Source: Micromonospora pallida
GTDB taxonomy: Bacteria > Actinomycetota > Actinomycetes > Mycobacteriales > Micromonosporaceae
Length of the DNA: 64,000 nt
Assembly (NCBI RefSeq): GCF_900090325.1
Contig: NZ_FMHW01000002.1
Span: forward strand, 3,286,001-3,350,000
Direction of reading: 5' to 3'
Shown: positions 18,861-29,500 of the stretch, piece after piece
Numbering within the stretch: position 1 is the first letter of the stretch
Layout: each line of letters opens with the position of its first letter
The notes under the pieces: model-generated
What the model saw: the letters and a program-made list of their open reading frames with translations, nothing else
Databases searched by the model: none
Told to the model about the DNA's origin: nothing
Position numbers and translations under genes: made by a program

Positions 18861-21800
18861 GCGGAACTCGATCTTGTGCCAGTCTTCCTCGGCCCGCTGG
18901 AAGTCGATCGTCGAGCCCTGCGGGGGAGGTCCTCGGACGAGGAACTCTCCGGCGAGGAAATCTGACCGGAGGAATGCTGCAACGCGGGCTCGCCCTCGGC
19001 GCCGAGGGTGTCGGGCAGCTCGTCGGGCGACGGCGTGCGGCCCCCATCGTCCGGCACCCGCGATCCCGACGGGGGCCGGGCAGCTTCGTCCATCCCGGCC
19101 AGATCCGCATGCTCCGCAACGGTCACGGTCGCGGCGTCTGCCACCCCCGCCGGCGGTCGTGGGACGCCCACGCCGTCGGTGGTCGCCACGAACCGCAACC
19201 GGCCAGGCTTCACCGGCCCCCGAGCCAGCCCGCCCCGCTGACCGTCGAGGAACACCACCCTCCCGTCATCGGTGCGCACCACGTTGACCGTGTGTGAGAT
19301 CCGGTCACCCTCACCGGTCATGACCAGCACACCCCGGGCACCAGGCTCCGCCGCCGCCATCACCTCCACCACCGCGTCGTAGTCGGCCACCTCCACCAAC
19401 GGCCGACCCTCCGCGTACCGCTGCAACCACGCCACCGGCGACGGCACGTCCGGCGGCACCTGCCAACCCACGCCACCCGCCAACGACATGTCCGTACCGA
19501 TCGCCGTCAACACACAGTTGGTGTCGAAACCCTCACCACGGCCCGGGTTCACACTGCCCAGCCAGTCGAACCAGACCGACACCTCAGCCGGCGACAGCTG
19601 ACTCGGGAGCAACACGTCACCGCGTACCGACACGCCAGCCATATCCGGTGGGGGTGGCTGCTGGTGTGGCACGGTCGCCTGGCCGGGCAACTCCCGCGTG
19701 ACACCGCCGACATCACCGGCCATCATGGTTTCGCTCGAACCCGCGTCCGCCCCTACGGGCAACGACGACCCATCGTCGATGCGCGGACGCTTCGGGCCCC
19801 GCCCAGCTGCCCACTCGGCTTCCTTTTTGCGCCGGTCGACCATCCTCTGCCGGTCTTCGAGCTGCTTTATGAGAGCATCGTAATCCGTCGCATCCTTGCT
19901 GAAGAGCCGAAAGGCGTATTCGGGCTCGGACTCCGGCTCGCCTTCCCGTCTTGGGACCAACGGCGCCTTGACCACGACGACGACGTCTTCGACGGTCTTG
20001 CCATCCTTTCCGGTCGGCCGGAGCCGCTCCCCCACCTCCAAGGTGATCGGCGTCCCAGGGTCGATATTCACCTCCCGCCCGTCCAACGTCCTGCCCGAGT
20101 TTCTGCCGCCGAGAGTAAAACCCAGAGGACCAGGCACTCGCCTTTTCCAGTCAATTGTGTCCTCGAAAGACCTCACCCGGGAAAGGGCCCACCAATTCCC
20201 GCGTTCCCACAGCGCCCGCTTGCGGAAAAACTCGATGTCGTCGACGGTGGGGGCAGGATTGACCAGTTGCAGATACAGGTCCTGCCCGGTCCCGCTCTTC
20301 CCAGCCGGCATTACCACGACCGCGATGGGCTGACCATCCAGGCCATACCCGAGTCGAACAATAACCTCCTCCAGATTATCTGGGATGACAAATGGACTTC
20401 CGTCGGCCGCCACTTTGAGGGCTGGGATACGGGCTCTCCGGAGTTTCTCGCCTTCGGAGCCCTTGCCAAAGGAGCGGCTCAATTGGCCCGTTCGATGGTC
20501 CAATGGCGTCACGATGTGATAGAGAGCGCTGACCGGCGGCTCGTCGAGTTGCCACGCCTGGCCGTCGACCCGAGCCCGAGCTGTTCTGTCTCTCAGTTCG
20601 ACCAGCTCGCTGTCAGTAAATTCGCGGTCGATCTTTCGGTAGGCAAATTTTTCGGCGCCGTTGGCCAGGTACGGCATCTTGACAATGCCGACACCCGTCC
20701 CGTCGACCGACCCGAAGTCGATATCGACCATGTCGCCCGGTAGGACCATGTGGTCGAGATGAGTGAGTTGCACCTGGTTGCCGCCCAGCCGGATACTCAA
20801 TCCCGAGTACCTGCCGGCGCGGACGAAGGCGGCGACACGGAGGGTGAACGGGTCTTCGAGTTCCCATCGGTAGCCACCTTCCCAGGTGCCGCCGCCGCTG
20901 CTGAGGCCGGTGAGGTACCGGCGGTACACGTCAAGTTCTTCGGCTTGGCGGCGAGGGGAAAATGGGCGTTTACCGATGGCCGCGAGGTCGCGGTCCAATT
21001 TGTAACGCAGGAGGGACCGGTGACGCCCGGAGAATTTCTCCTCCGCTGCGGCGATTTCGGCTTTCAGTAGACGGAGCGCCTCGTTGAAAAGGCTATCGCG
21101 CTGCTGCTGTTCGGGGTCGTATATCGACCGCCCCCGGTAGCCACTGGCGATGCGGGCGACGATGTCGGCATCGGTCGGGTCACGAGGTTTGAGGATGATG
21201 TAACCACCCTTCCACCACACGACGGGCTGTGGGATGGCACCGCCATCGGACGGCGGGCCAATGTCGTCGTACGGGTTGCCGAAAGGATGGTGGACCCGCA
21301 TCGGCTGGTCCAACCCCTGAGCCAGCACATGGAGAGCGACATGCGCGACTTCGTAACCCGCAGATCGGGCGTTTGCGATCTTGTCGAGCCAGATCCGGTG
21401 CAGGGCATCCCGTTGCTGCTCGGACATATTCTCCGGATCCGGATACGGAAGAAGCTCCCTGAACCTCGACGATCCGCCCAGGGCGAGTTCCTCGGCCAGT
21501 TGGCGGGCCAGCCATCCGCTCAATCCAGTCTGGGTGGTGACGCCTCTCCTCCCCAACTCATCCCGGTAGGTGTTCAACACCGACTCGTTGAAGACGTAGT
21601 TCGGCCTCCGATCAAGCGACGCACGGTCGAAATCGAACACCTCGCGCGCCCACTTGCCAAACGCCGTCTCGGCAGCGACTCCAGCAAGCTTCAGGGATCT
21701 GATGGTTGCCGCCACTTCCTTTTCCCAGTCCGGCATCTGCCCACCCGACAGCGACCATCCCGAGCCGGCCGCCGGTGTCCTCAGATCGAGTCCTTCCAGC

Positions 21801-24800
21801 GGGTCATCCCACAGAGCAAGCTCCGGGTCAAAACCGAACGGGTCACCTTCCGCTGGGCCGGACGGCTGTCCGTCTGCCTCGGAGTCGGCCGGGGGGTGCC
21901 ATTCCATCGCCGCCGCCCGCCCCGGCAACGAATCGGCGGGCGACTCCGACGCCTCGGAGTTCGAGCCGGGTGACTCCGACCCGGACGGCCCCACCGACCG
22001 CGGCGCAACAGTAGAAGCCACGAACGACTCCGCCACCGCCAGAATCTGATCGATCTCCCAACCCGTGAACCCAGGTTCGTGAAGATGATCCTCACCGACC
22101 GGCCTGGTCCTCCTCAGGAAATCCCTGGGCGAACCAGTGTGTGGAACCCCAACGAAGTGCTTCAGCTCATGCCCGTAACGACCAGGAGCAAGACCTGCAA
22201 GCCAATGGAGCTGATCGATCCGACCCGCCGAACCATCAGCAGAGACCCACACATCATGACTCTCCCGCAGACCAATACCAGCACGACTCAGCCGAACCTT
22301 CGTTCGCACCTCCGCCCGTGCCTCCGGACTCACCACCGGGTCGAACACCACCTCGACCCGCGGCCCACCCCCGGACCCCACAGCCCGGTTGGTCTCCACC
22401 ACCCACTGCTCAACCGCACGCAACGTCCCCACAATGGAGGCACGGTCCACGTCCGCGTCCGGCGCCAACCGAAGGCGGAACGCCACCGCCCCCGACTCAC
22501 GATGCGCCCAGTAGTCGACGAAGACCCGCTCCCCCGCCTCCTCCCCCGCATCTTCCACCCGGAAAGGACGCACCTCCCCCGGCGTCGGCACCAACCGCAA
22601 CGGCTCCGGCCCCTGCCAAGTGAACCGATCCGAGAACACATGCGTCATCTCGCCCCAGGGAGGCAGGCTCCCCGAACTCCGATACGACACCCGCCAACCG
22701 CCGTCAACCCGCTCCACCGACGGCTCCACACCAGCCGCCCACCCGGAAGACGAGCCACCACCCCAAACCGCACCGCCCCCCGCAGCACCCCACTCAAACG
22801 CCGCCGCACCACCCGGCAGCGACACGTCACCGCGTACCGCACCGGCCACGTCCGCCGAAGGGTCCGGCTCGACCGGCGGGGTCGACGTCGACGTGGTCCG
22901 CGCTGCCACGTCCACGTGGTGCGCGAGGGCCGACGGGTCACGGGGGCGGTCGGTCCCGTTCGGTGTCAGGACGATGTACCAGATGCCCTCCGGTCCGGCC
23001 TCCTCGCCGGCCCGGTCGTTGGCCCAGGTGCCGAGCATCCGCATGCTGCCGGTGTGGATCTGGTTGCGGGCGGGTTCGTACCAGTGCAGTTGCGTGGTGG
23101 GCAGGACCACCCCGGCGGCGGCCGTGGACCCGGCCACGGCCAGCACCCGGGCACCGGGGCGCTGATCGGCCGGCAGTTCACGGGTCGGCCGGCTCACGGT
23201 GAACCCGAGCCCGGGGACGGCGTCCAGCATGTCGGCGAGCATGTCGGCGCGGTACTGCGGGATGTACGCCAGCCAGGCGGCGGCCACGGCGTCCGGGCGG
23301 CCGGTCTCCACCGGTCCGGCCGGCGGGGTGCTGGTGGGCTCCGGCCAGGCCGTGGTGTCCAGGCCGTCGGCCAATGCTCGTAGGCCGGCGGTGTCGACCG
23401 GCGGGACGGCCTGGGTGACCCACCGGTGGGCCAGGTATCCCTGGTGTCGGTTCAGGTTCTCCACCAGGGCGGTCACCGCCGTGGCGAAGTCCTGCCGCGA
23501 CTCGATCTCCGCCTCGTGCAGGATCTCCAGCCGGGAGTACACGTCGGACCGGCCCCGGTGGGCGGCGAGGTCGTCCTGGACGCGCTGCGGCAGCCGCCGT
23601 ACGGCGTCGTCGAGGCTCTCCGGGCGGCCGGTGATGTCCAGCCGCACCACCTCTCCACCCGGGTAGGCGAGGTACGGCGGCTCGGCGCGGGTGCCGCCGT
23701 CGACCCGCAGTTCGACCGGGACCGTCAGGCTCGCGGCGAGGTCCCGGGCCAGTTGTACCCGGTCCAGTTCGTGTACGGGGGTCTCGTCCGCCGGGGCGGT
23801 CGCGGCGTTGTCGGCCTGCCGGGTCGGGTCGGTGCTCAGCACCACGCGCGCCGGGACGGTGCCGTCGTGCCGGGCGCGCACCGTGTGTTCCAGTTCCTGG
23901 CCGACGGACCGACCGTGGCCGGAGCGGGCGATCTCGGCCAACGCCGTGTCCACGTTCACGACCGGGGTGCCGCGCGGGACCGCTGGGACCGGCAACGCCA
24001 TCGCGTCCACCTGCTGTTGGGCCGCGTCCCGGGCGTCCTCGCGGGCCGTCCTGGCCTCGTCGAGCATCCGTACCGTGTTGGCGTGCGCCTGCGCCGAGAC
24101 GTCGCGGGCCCGGAACTCCTCGCTCGCGGTCTCGACCTGCCGGCGCAGATCCGGCAGCTCCGCGCGGACCCGGTCGAGATCCTGTCCGGCGTCCCGGAGG
24201 TCTCCGGTGGCCTTCTCCAGCGCCGTCCGGGCCACGTCCAGTTCCCGCCGCGCCTGGTCAAGCTCTGCCTGGGCGGCGGCCAGCCGTGACTCGTCCTGGC
24301 TGGTGGCGGGGTCGTCGACGGTCTGCCGGGCCGCTGACTCCAGCCTCTCCCGTCGCGTCACCTCCGCTTCGAGTTCCGGCATCGCCCGGTCGAGGTGGTC
24401 GATGTTCTCCTCGAGCCGGGCCCGTTCGCCTTCGGCCCGGGTCAGCGCGGTCCTGGCGGCGTCGAGCGACGCCTCCGCGGCCTCCCGGGCACCCTGGGCG
24501 TCGCGTTCGTCCCGGCGGGCCTGGTCGAGGTCGTCGACGGTGCGCTGGAGTTCCTGGGTGGCCTGCTGGAGGCGCTCCCGCGTCACCTGCCGCACCCGGG
24601 CCACCTCGGCGTCCGAAGCGTCCGAAGCGTCCGGGACCGGATCGGGATCCGGTGCCGTGGTGAACAGCCGGTCGGCGAGGTGACGCAGTGCCGGCCCACG
24701 GGTGCCGGTGGCGTTGTCAGCGAGGTGGCGGATCGTCTCGGCCCACTGGTGCCGCTGCGGCGCGGAGAGGGTCTGACGCGCGTCCTGCACCAGCGTGGTG

Positions 24801-26530
24801 ACGGCGGCATCGGCGATGTTCAGGCCGGCGAGCGCGTCGGCGGTCAGGTGCAGGATCGCCGCGTCCACGGCGTCGACCGGACCGTCGAGGGTGGCGGCCA
24901 GGTAGCCGAGGGCCGACACGGCGGCCGGGTCGGCCACGTCCGGCCGGGCCAGCAGGTTGGTCAGCAACTCCTGCCGCCCGGTCGGCATCCCCGGCAGCGG
25001 GGCCGGGGTCCCGGCCGCTGTCGGCGCCGGTGGGGTGGGGCCGAGCAGGTACCGGTATCCGTCGTCGAGGTGGCCGTAGCGGGCCAGGGTGAGCAGCGCG
25101 TCGCGGGCGGCCAGGTCGACGTCGTGGGGCAGTCCCGCCCGGCGGATCTGCAGCGCGCTGTGCGCCCGGTCGGAGAGCAGGTCCGCCCGGTGACCGTCGA
25201 GGAAGGCGCGGGAGTCGTCCCAGTTGCCGATGGCGAGCCACTCGTCGAGCGTGGCGGATGCCGGGGGCGTCGGATGGTGCACGACGTGGGCCCGCGGCAG
25301 TGGGGTGTCCGCCGTCCCGGCCCAGGTGTCGGCCGGTGCGGGTAGTGCCCGGATCAGGTCGGCGGGGGTGGAGACGTCCTCCCACGCGTGGGCCAGGTCG
25401 GTCGCGGTCGCCCCGGACGCGGTCACCTCGGCGGCGACCCGGCCGGCGTCGTCCGGGGTCAGGCCGTCGAGCAGGTCGGCGACGCCGTGGTACCGCTGCC
25501 GCTCGATGATGTCGAGCGCGTCGCGCAGCGTCGCCACGTCGCGGCCGGCTGCCGTGGGCATCTCGGTCAGGGCTTGCAGGGTGTCCGGCCAGTTCTGCGG
25601 GGGTTGATGGTCCACGCGGCGGAGGCGATGGCCCGGAAGGTGTCCAGTGCGCCGACGGCCGGGTCGAGGATGTCGGCCACGGCCCGCAGGATGCCGGCGT
25701 CGGAGACGGCCTCCGGCCCCGGCCGGGGTCGGGTCACCCGGGGGTCGGCGTCGACGAGGTCCGCCAGCGCCCGCAGCCCGGCGGGGGCGGTCGGGTCGAT
25801 CGGGTCGGTCGGGGCGGTCGGTACCACCGCGGCCACCGCGTCGGCGAGCACTCGGTGCCGGGCCGTCGCGTCGGCGGCGGCGAGGTAGTCGTACGCGGCG
25901 GTCAGTTGTCCGGCCCGGATGGCGTCGAGCAGGGCACGATGCCGGTCGCGGACCGGATCGCCGGCGGGTGCCGGGGTCGTCTCGGTCCGGGTCGCGTCGG
26001 GCTGGGCCGGCGGGGTCGGGGGTGACGCCGGCCGGGCCTGCTGCTGGTCCTGCGTCAGCCGCGTCGCGGTCGGGTCGGCGCGCAGCATCCCGAGGTTGTC
26101 CTCCGCGAACTGCCGGGACGCCGTCCAGTTGCCGTCCTGAAGCAGCCAGCTCGTCAGCACGTCGGGCTCGACCAGGGTGACGGCCGACGCCCCGGCGAGT
26201 ACGTCCTGGAACTGCTGGGCGTCGAGGGTCCGCTCGGCCGTCCCGAGGGCGAACGGGTCGTAGAGCCGGTACGTGCCGTCGGCGTCGACACGTGCCGCGG
26301 CGGCACCCTGGGGGCGGGTGATCCACACTCGGGTGCCGGGGCGCAGCGTGTCCGGCGCCTGCGGCAGCGGCAGCGGCAGCGGCCCGGTGGTGGTCCATCC
26401 CGGGGGCAGGACGGGGGCCAGCAGCCGCCGCGCCTGACCGGCCCGGGTCTGGGCGGTGTCGGTGTCGTGCCGGGCGGTGTGGACGGCAAGGGGGTTCGCG
26501 GGTTTGGCGGGCAGGCCCTCGGTGATCCAC
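18788..26530 (-). CDS. Giant T7SS-associated effector, segment 3
   Basis: Open frame of 2580 residues, but only about 25600 to 18925 is real coding. The first 310 codons and the last 45 have the Arg/Pro-rich look of shadow frames and overlap segments 2 and 4. Within the real part: helical repeats; a coiled coil at about 642-842; an Ala/Pro linker; a metzincin-like domain at about 1272-1508 with HExxHxxGxxH starting at His1454; an OTU-like module at about 1587-2234; and a papain-fold domain at about 2304-2455 (Cys2339, His2413, Asp2429). The 2304-2455 domain is almost the same at DNA level as the copy in segment 4. No plausible ribosome-binding site and start exists near the true 5' edge, which supports it being part of a longer gene. 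Confidence 0.88.
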   Translation of the reverse strand: MDHRGPARQTREPPCRPHRPARHRHRPDPGRSGAAAAGPRPAPGMDHHRAAAAAAAAGAGHAAPRHPSVDHPPPGCRRGTCRRRRHVPALRPVRPRDGRADPRRPAVPGRTRRGVGRHPGRARRADELAASGRQLDGVPAVRGGQPRDAARRPDRDAADAGPAAGPAGVTPDPAGPARRDPDRDDPGTRRRSGPRPASCPARRHPGRTTDRRVRLPRRRRRDGPAPSARRRGGRGGTDRPDRPDRPDRPRRAAGAGGPRRRRPPGDPTPAGAGGRLRRRHPAGRGRHPRPGRRRTGHLPGHRLRRVDHQPPQNWPDTLQALTEMPTAAGRDVATLRDALDIIERQRYHGVADLLDGLTPDDAGRVAAEVTASGATATDLAHAWEDVSTPADLIRALPAPADTWAGTADTPLPRAHVVHHPTPPASATLDEWLAIGNWDDSRAFLDGHRADLLSDRAHSALQIRRAGLPHDVDLAARDALLTLARYGHLDDGYRYLLGPTPPAPTAAGTPAPLPGMPTGRQELLTNLLARPDVADPAAVSALGYLAATLDGPVDAVDAAILHLTADALAGLNIADAAVTTLVQDARQTLSAPQRHQWAETIRHLADNATGTRGPALRHLADRLFTTAPDPDPVPDASDASDAEVARVRQVTRERLQQATQELQRTVDDLDQARRDERDAQGAREAAEASLDAARTALTRAEGERARLEENIDHLDRAMPELEAEVTRRERLESAARQTVDDPATSQDESRLAAAQAELDQARRELDVARTALEKATGDLRDAGQDLDRVRAELPDLRRQVETASEEFRARDVSAQAHANTVRMLDEARTAREDARDAAQQQVDAMALPVPAVPRGTPVVNVDTALAEIARSGHGRSVGQELEHTVRARHDGTVPARVVLSTDPTRQADNAATAPADETPVHELDRVQLARDLAASLTVPVELRVDGGTRAEPPYLAYPGGEVVRLDITGRPESLDDAVRRLPQRVQDDLAAHRGRSDVYSRLEILHEAEIESRQDFATAVTALVENLNRHQGYLAHRWVTQAVPPVDTAGLRALADGLDTTAWPEPTSTPPAGPVETGRPDAVAAAWLAYIPQYRADMLADMLDAVPGLGFTVSRPTRELPADQRPGARVLAVAGSTAAAGVVLPTTQLHWYEPARNQIHTGSMRMLGTWANDRAGEEAGPEGIWYIVLTPNGTDRPRDPSALAHHVDVAARTTSTSTPPVEPDPSADVAGAVRGDVSLPGGAAAFEWGAAGGGAVWGGGSSSGWAAGVEPSVERVDGGWRVSYRSSGSLPPWGEMTHVFSDRFTWQGPEPLRLVPTPGEVRPFRVEDAGEEAGERVFVDYWAHRESGAVAFRLRLAPDADVDRASIVGTLRAVEQWVVETNRAVGSGGGPRVEVVFDPVVSPEARAEVRTKVRLSRAGIGLRESHDVWVSADGSAGRIDQLHWLAGLAPGRYGHELKHFVGVPHTGSPRDFLRRTRPVGEDHLHEPGFTGWEIDQILAVAESFVASTVAPRSVGPSGSESPGSNSEASESPADSLPGRAAAMEWHPPADSEADGQPSGPAEGDPFGFDPELALWDDPLEGLDLRTPAAGSGWSLSGGQMPDWEKEVAATIRSLKLAGVAAETAFGKWAREVFDFDRASLDRRPNYVFNESVLNTYRDELGRRGVTTQTGLSGWLARQLAEELALGGSSRFRELLPYPDPENMSEQQRDALHRIWLDKIANARSAGYEVAHVALHVLAQGLDQPMRVHHPFGNPYDDIGPPSDGGAIPQPVVWWKGGYIILKPRDPTDADIVARIASGYRGRSIYDPEQQQRDSLFNEALRLLKAEIAAAEEKFSGRHRSLLRYKLDRDLAAIGKRPFSPRRQAEELDVYRRYLTGLSSGGGTWEGGYRWELEDPFTLRVAAFVRAGRYSGLSIRLGGNQVQLTHLDHMVLPGDMVDIDFGSVDGTGVGIVKMPYLANGAEKFAYRKIDREFTDSELVELRDRTARARVDGQAWQLDEPPVSALYHIVTPLDHRTGQLSRSFGKGSEGEKLRRARIPALKVAADGSPFVIPDNLEEVIVRLGYGLDGQPIAVVVMPAGKSGTGQDLYLQLVNPAPTVDDIEFFRKRALWERGNWWALSRVRSFEDTIDWKRRVPGPLGFTLGGRNSGRTLDGREVNIDPGTPITLEVGERLRPTGKDGKTVEDVVVVVKAPLVPRREGEPESEPEYAFRLFSKDATDYDALIKQLEDRQRMVDRRKKEAEWAAGRGPKRPRIDDGSSLPVGADAGSSETMMAGDVGGVTRELPGQATVPHQQPPPPDMAGVSVRGDVLLPSQLSPAEVSVWFDWLGSVNPGRGEGFDTNCVLTAIGTDMSLAGGVGWQVPPDVPSPVAWLQRYAEGRPLVEVADYDAVVEVMAAAEPGARGVLVMTGEGDRISHTVNVVRTDDGRVVFLDGQRGGLARGPVKPGRLRFVATTDGVGVPRPPAGVADAATVTVAEHADLAGMDEAARPPSGSRVPDDGGRTPSPDELPDTLGAEGEPALQHSSGQISSPESSSSEDLPRRARRSTSSGPRKTGTRSSSACPATTSCGTTANCEMPTRTSRNR
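19166..19621 (-). other. Papain-fold toxin domain 2 in the giant protein
   Basis: Pattern of the papain-fold toxin 1 (glutamine deamidase-type) family: Trp-Leu-Gly-x-Val-Asn-Pro, Thr-Asn-Cys-Val-Leu (Cys2339 of segment 3), Ser-His-Thr-Val-Asn-Val (His2413) and Phe-Leu-Asp-Gly-Gln (Asp2429). All three catalytic positions are intact. It is nearly identical to the domain at 16980-17432. Confidence 0.75.
22005..22715 (-). other. Metzincin-like domain 2 in the giant protein
   Basis: Second copy of the domain at 35240-35925, with the same Val-Asp-Gly-Gly-Trp-Arg-Val-Ser-Tyr-Arg-Ser opening and HExxHxxGxxH at 22171-22139 (His-Glu-Leu-Lys-His-Phe-Val-Gly-Val-Pro-His). The zinc site is fully kept in both copies, which argues that it is used. 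Confidence 0.6.
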
Positions 26531-29500
26531 TCACGGGCCCGGTCGTCGGCGTCGGCGCGGGCCTGGCGGATGTGCGTCTCCAGCTCCGGACCCAGCTCCG
26601 CAGCGGCGTCCATCTGCACCGGGGTACGGCCCAGCAGCTCGTGGTAGAGGGCCATCTGCCGTCGCAGGCGGATCCCGGCCGCGTCGGCCCGCAGCTTCAG
26701 GTCACGGTCCAGGTCGAAGATCACCTCGGGGGCCGTGACCGGGGCGAACGTGCCGTCCGGACCCTCCCGCAGTGCGACGATCCAGCCCTGCGGGTCGATC
26801 CGGTACCGGCTGGCCGCGCCCTGGTCGTCGGTGACGGTCAGGTCGAGGTGGGTCTTCAGCTCGAACGCCACCACCCGGGCCACGGGGCGCGGGTCCTGGG
26901 CGAGCAGTTCCACCTCCTCCGGCGGGGTGACCGACGGGGAGCCCGGCGGCTGCACCGCCTGCACCCGCTCGACGATCTGGGGGATCCGCTCGTTGAAAAG
27001 CCGCACGTCGGCTGCGGACAGCGCGGCACCGACCGCGAGCTTGCCGACCCGGTTCTTCCAGGCGGTCAGCTCGGCGAGGTCGGCGGTGGCCTGCTGCGTG
27101 GCGTTGAGCTGCTGGAGGTGACCCACCGCCCAGTCCAAGGTCACCTCGTACCGGCGGCGGGTCTGCTCGGCGGCGCTGGCGGTGAGCCGGAGCGGGCTGA
27201 CCGGGTCGTAGTGGTTGCCGAGCTGGTCGCGGATCAGCAGGGCCACATGCTGGGGCGCCTGGTCGGGGTCGAAGTCGCCGGCCTGGATGACCCGGTCGGC
27301 CACCGGCGCGGCGGCCATGCCCGCCGGGGTGGCGCGTTGCAGCAGGCCCTCCAGACCGATCGTGGGGGCGTCGGCCGCCGGTGCGGGCCAGCCGGCCGGG
27401 TTGTTCGTCTTCCAGTCGTACCGTTCGGAGAGCGCGCGCTGGAGCTCGTGTACCTCGTCGGCGAACATCTCGTAGAACCCGTCGCCGCTCATCCAACCGG
27501 TGCCGGGGGCGTCGTCGGCCTCGAACCGCGCCGGCTCGATCGGCGCCAGGCCGGCGTCGCGGTGGAACGCGCTGTGCTGGTGCGGGACCGCGACGAAACG
27601 CGCCTGGGTGCGGATCCGGACCAGGTACGTCAACCCCTGCATCTTGAGGTGGTTCTCGAGCCGCTTGGTGTCGTCGAAGGTGGCGCTGTGGCTGGCCGGC
27701 GCGTTCCGGTTCGCGCCGGTGGAGATCCGGCCGCCGGCCGTCGTGTCCTCCTGCGGGCCGATGTTCGTCTTCCCGATCGGCGAGCCGTAGGCCGCCTCCG
27801 CGTCGAAGTTGGGCCGCCACCGGTTGCGCGACTGGGTGGCCGAGGTGGTGAACGCGAACTTGGCGTACCGGCCGGTGCCGGTGGTGGCAAGCTCGCTGAT
27901 GATCTCCAGCGAGTGCAGCTTGACGTACATCCGCATGGCGACCCGGTTGTTGGACGAGCCGGCGACGAACAGGTGCGAGCCGAGCAGGTACCCGCCGTCG
28001 CCCAGCCCTTCGGAGAGGTGGTTGTCGACGTTGAGCCGGGACAGCAGTCCGTCGAGCGCCACGCTGCCCCGGTACATCGGGGCGTTGGCCTGCGGGCCGA
28101 GCACGTTGCCCATGAGGTGCCGGGCGGCCGGGTAGAGGTCGTCGACCAGGGCGGCGCTGACGTAGGCGTCGCCGGGCAGCGCCGGCAGCGCGCGCAGGTC
28201 CAGCTGCGGCGACCGGGGGACGGGGGTGGCCTCGGCCAGCCCCCGGGGCACCTTGAAGTCGATCCGCCCCTCGTAGTGACGGGTCAGCACCGGCTCCACC
28301 GGCGCGAGGGAGATCCAGTCGGCGAAACCGGCGGGCGCCTGGTGCAACGCCCAGTCCGCCGCGCTGTTCATGGCCGTCATCACGTGGTTCACCAGGTAGC
28401 TCGGCTGCCAGCCGTGCATCTGCACCCGGCTGAGCTCCATGGTCAGGCCGATGTCGTCTTCGGCTTCGTAGTTCCCCGTCCAGTCGTAGACGGTGCGTTC
28501 CCGGACGACCTGCGCGGCACCCTTGACGCCGCGCCCTCCGCCCGGCGCGAACGACAGTGACCCGGCGGTGGACACCGGGACGCCGTCGACCGAGAAGCCG
28601 AACCGGGCCGGCGTCAGGTTCCAGCCCAGCGCCTGTCCGATGATGCGAGCGGTGGCGCCGTAGGCGTGCTCGTAGTTCTCGATGCCGTAGTCGGCCCTCC
28701 AGCCGGTGTACCGCGGTCGGCCGCCCAGGGTGCCCGAGACCTTCAGCTTGAACATCTGGGCCGCCACCGGGTTGCGCTGGTCGACCAGGTAGAACGTCAC
28801 GCCGTTGTAGCGGTGCAGCATGTCGGCGAACACGATGTTGGCGCGCTGACCGGCGAGCGTGGACTGGAGCGTTTCGAGGCCGCCGGGCAGCGCGCCGACC
28901 ACCGACTCGTCGGGCGAGACCATCAGCACGCCCCAGCTGGTCCCCGCCCCCGGCCAGTTGTCGTGGCTGGCCCCGAGCAGCCCGGGCCGGCCCGCGTCCA
29001 CCAGTTCCCGAACGGCGTCCAGCACGGTCGTGGTGGGGCGCGGCCCGCCGTCCGCCGGGGCCGGCCCGGTGAACAGCACCAGATCGTCGACGCCCGCGTG
29101 GCCCAGCGTCCGGTCACCGGTCCGGGTCAGGTAGGGCGGCACGGTCAACGCGCTAAACGGGTTGACGTTCGGGTCCAGGGTGATCCCGAAGTCGGTGGCG
29201 AACCGCGCGCGGCGGCGCGGGTCGAGCACCGCGCCGCGCTGGTCCACGTGCCGGTCGGCGAGCGTCAGCGCCCATGTCTGGACCCGGTGCTGGATCAGGT
29301 ACGCGCCGAGGTCGGGCAGACCGTCGACGGTGCGGCTGCTGGCGCGGTCGGCCAGGTCGCCACGCCACCGGCTGAGCAACCCCGCCACGGTGTTGCCGCT
29401 GAGCACCAACTCACCGCGGGACCACCGGCCCATCGCGTCGACCAGCTGCACATCGCTGACCGGCAGCTTCCCGGCCGCGTACTGCGCCAGGGCCTCCGCC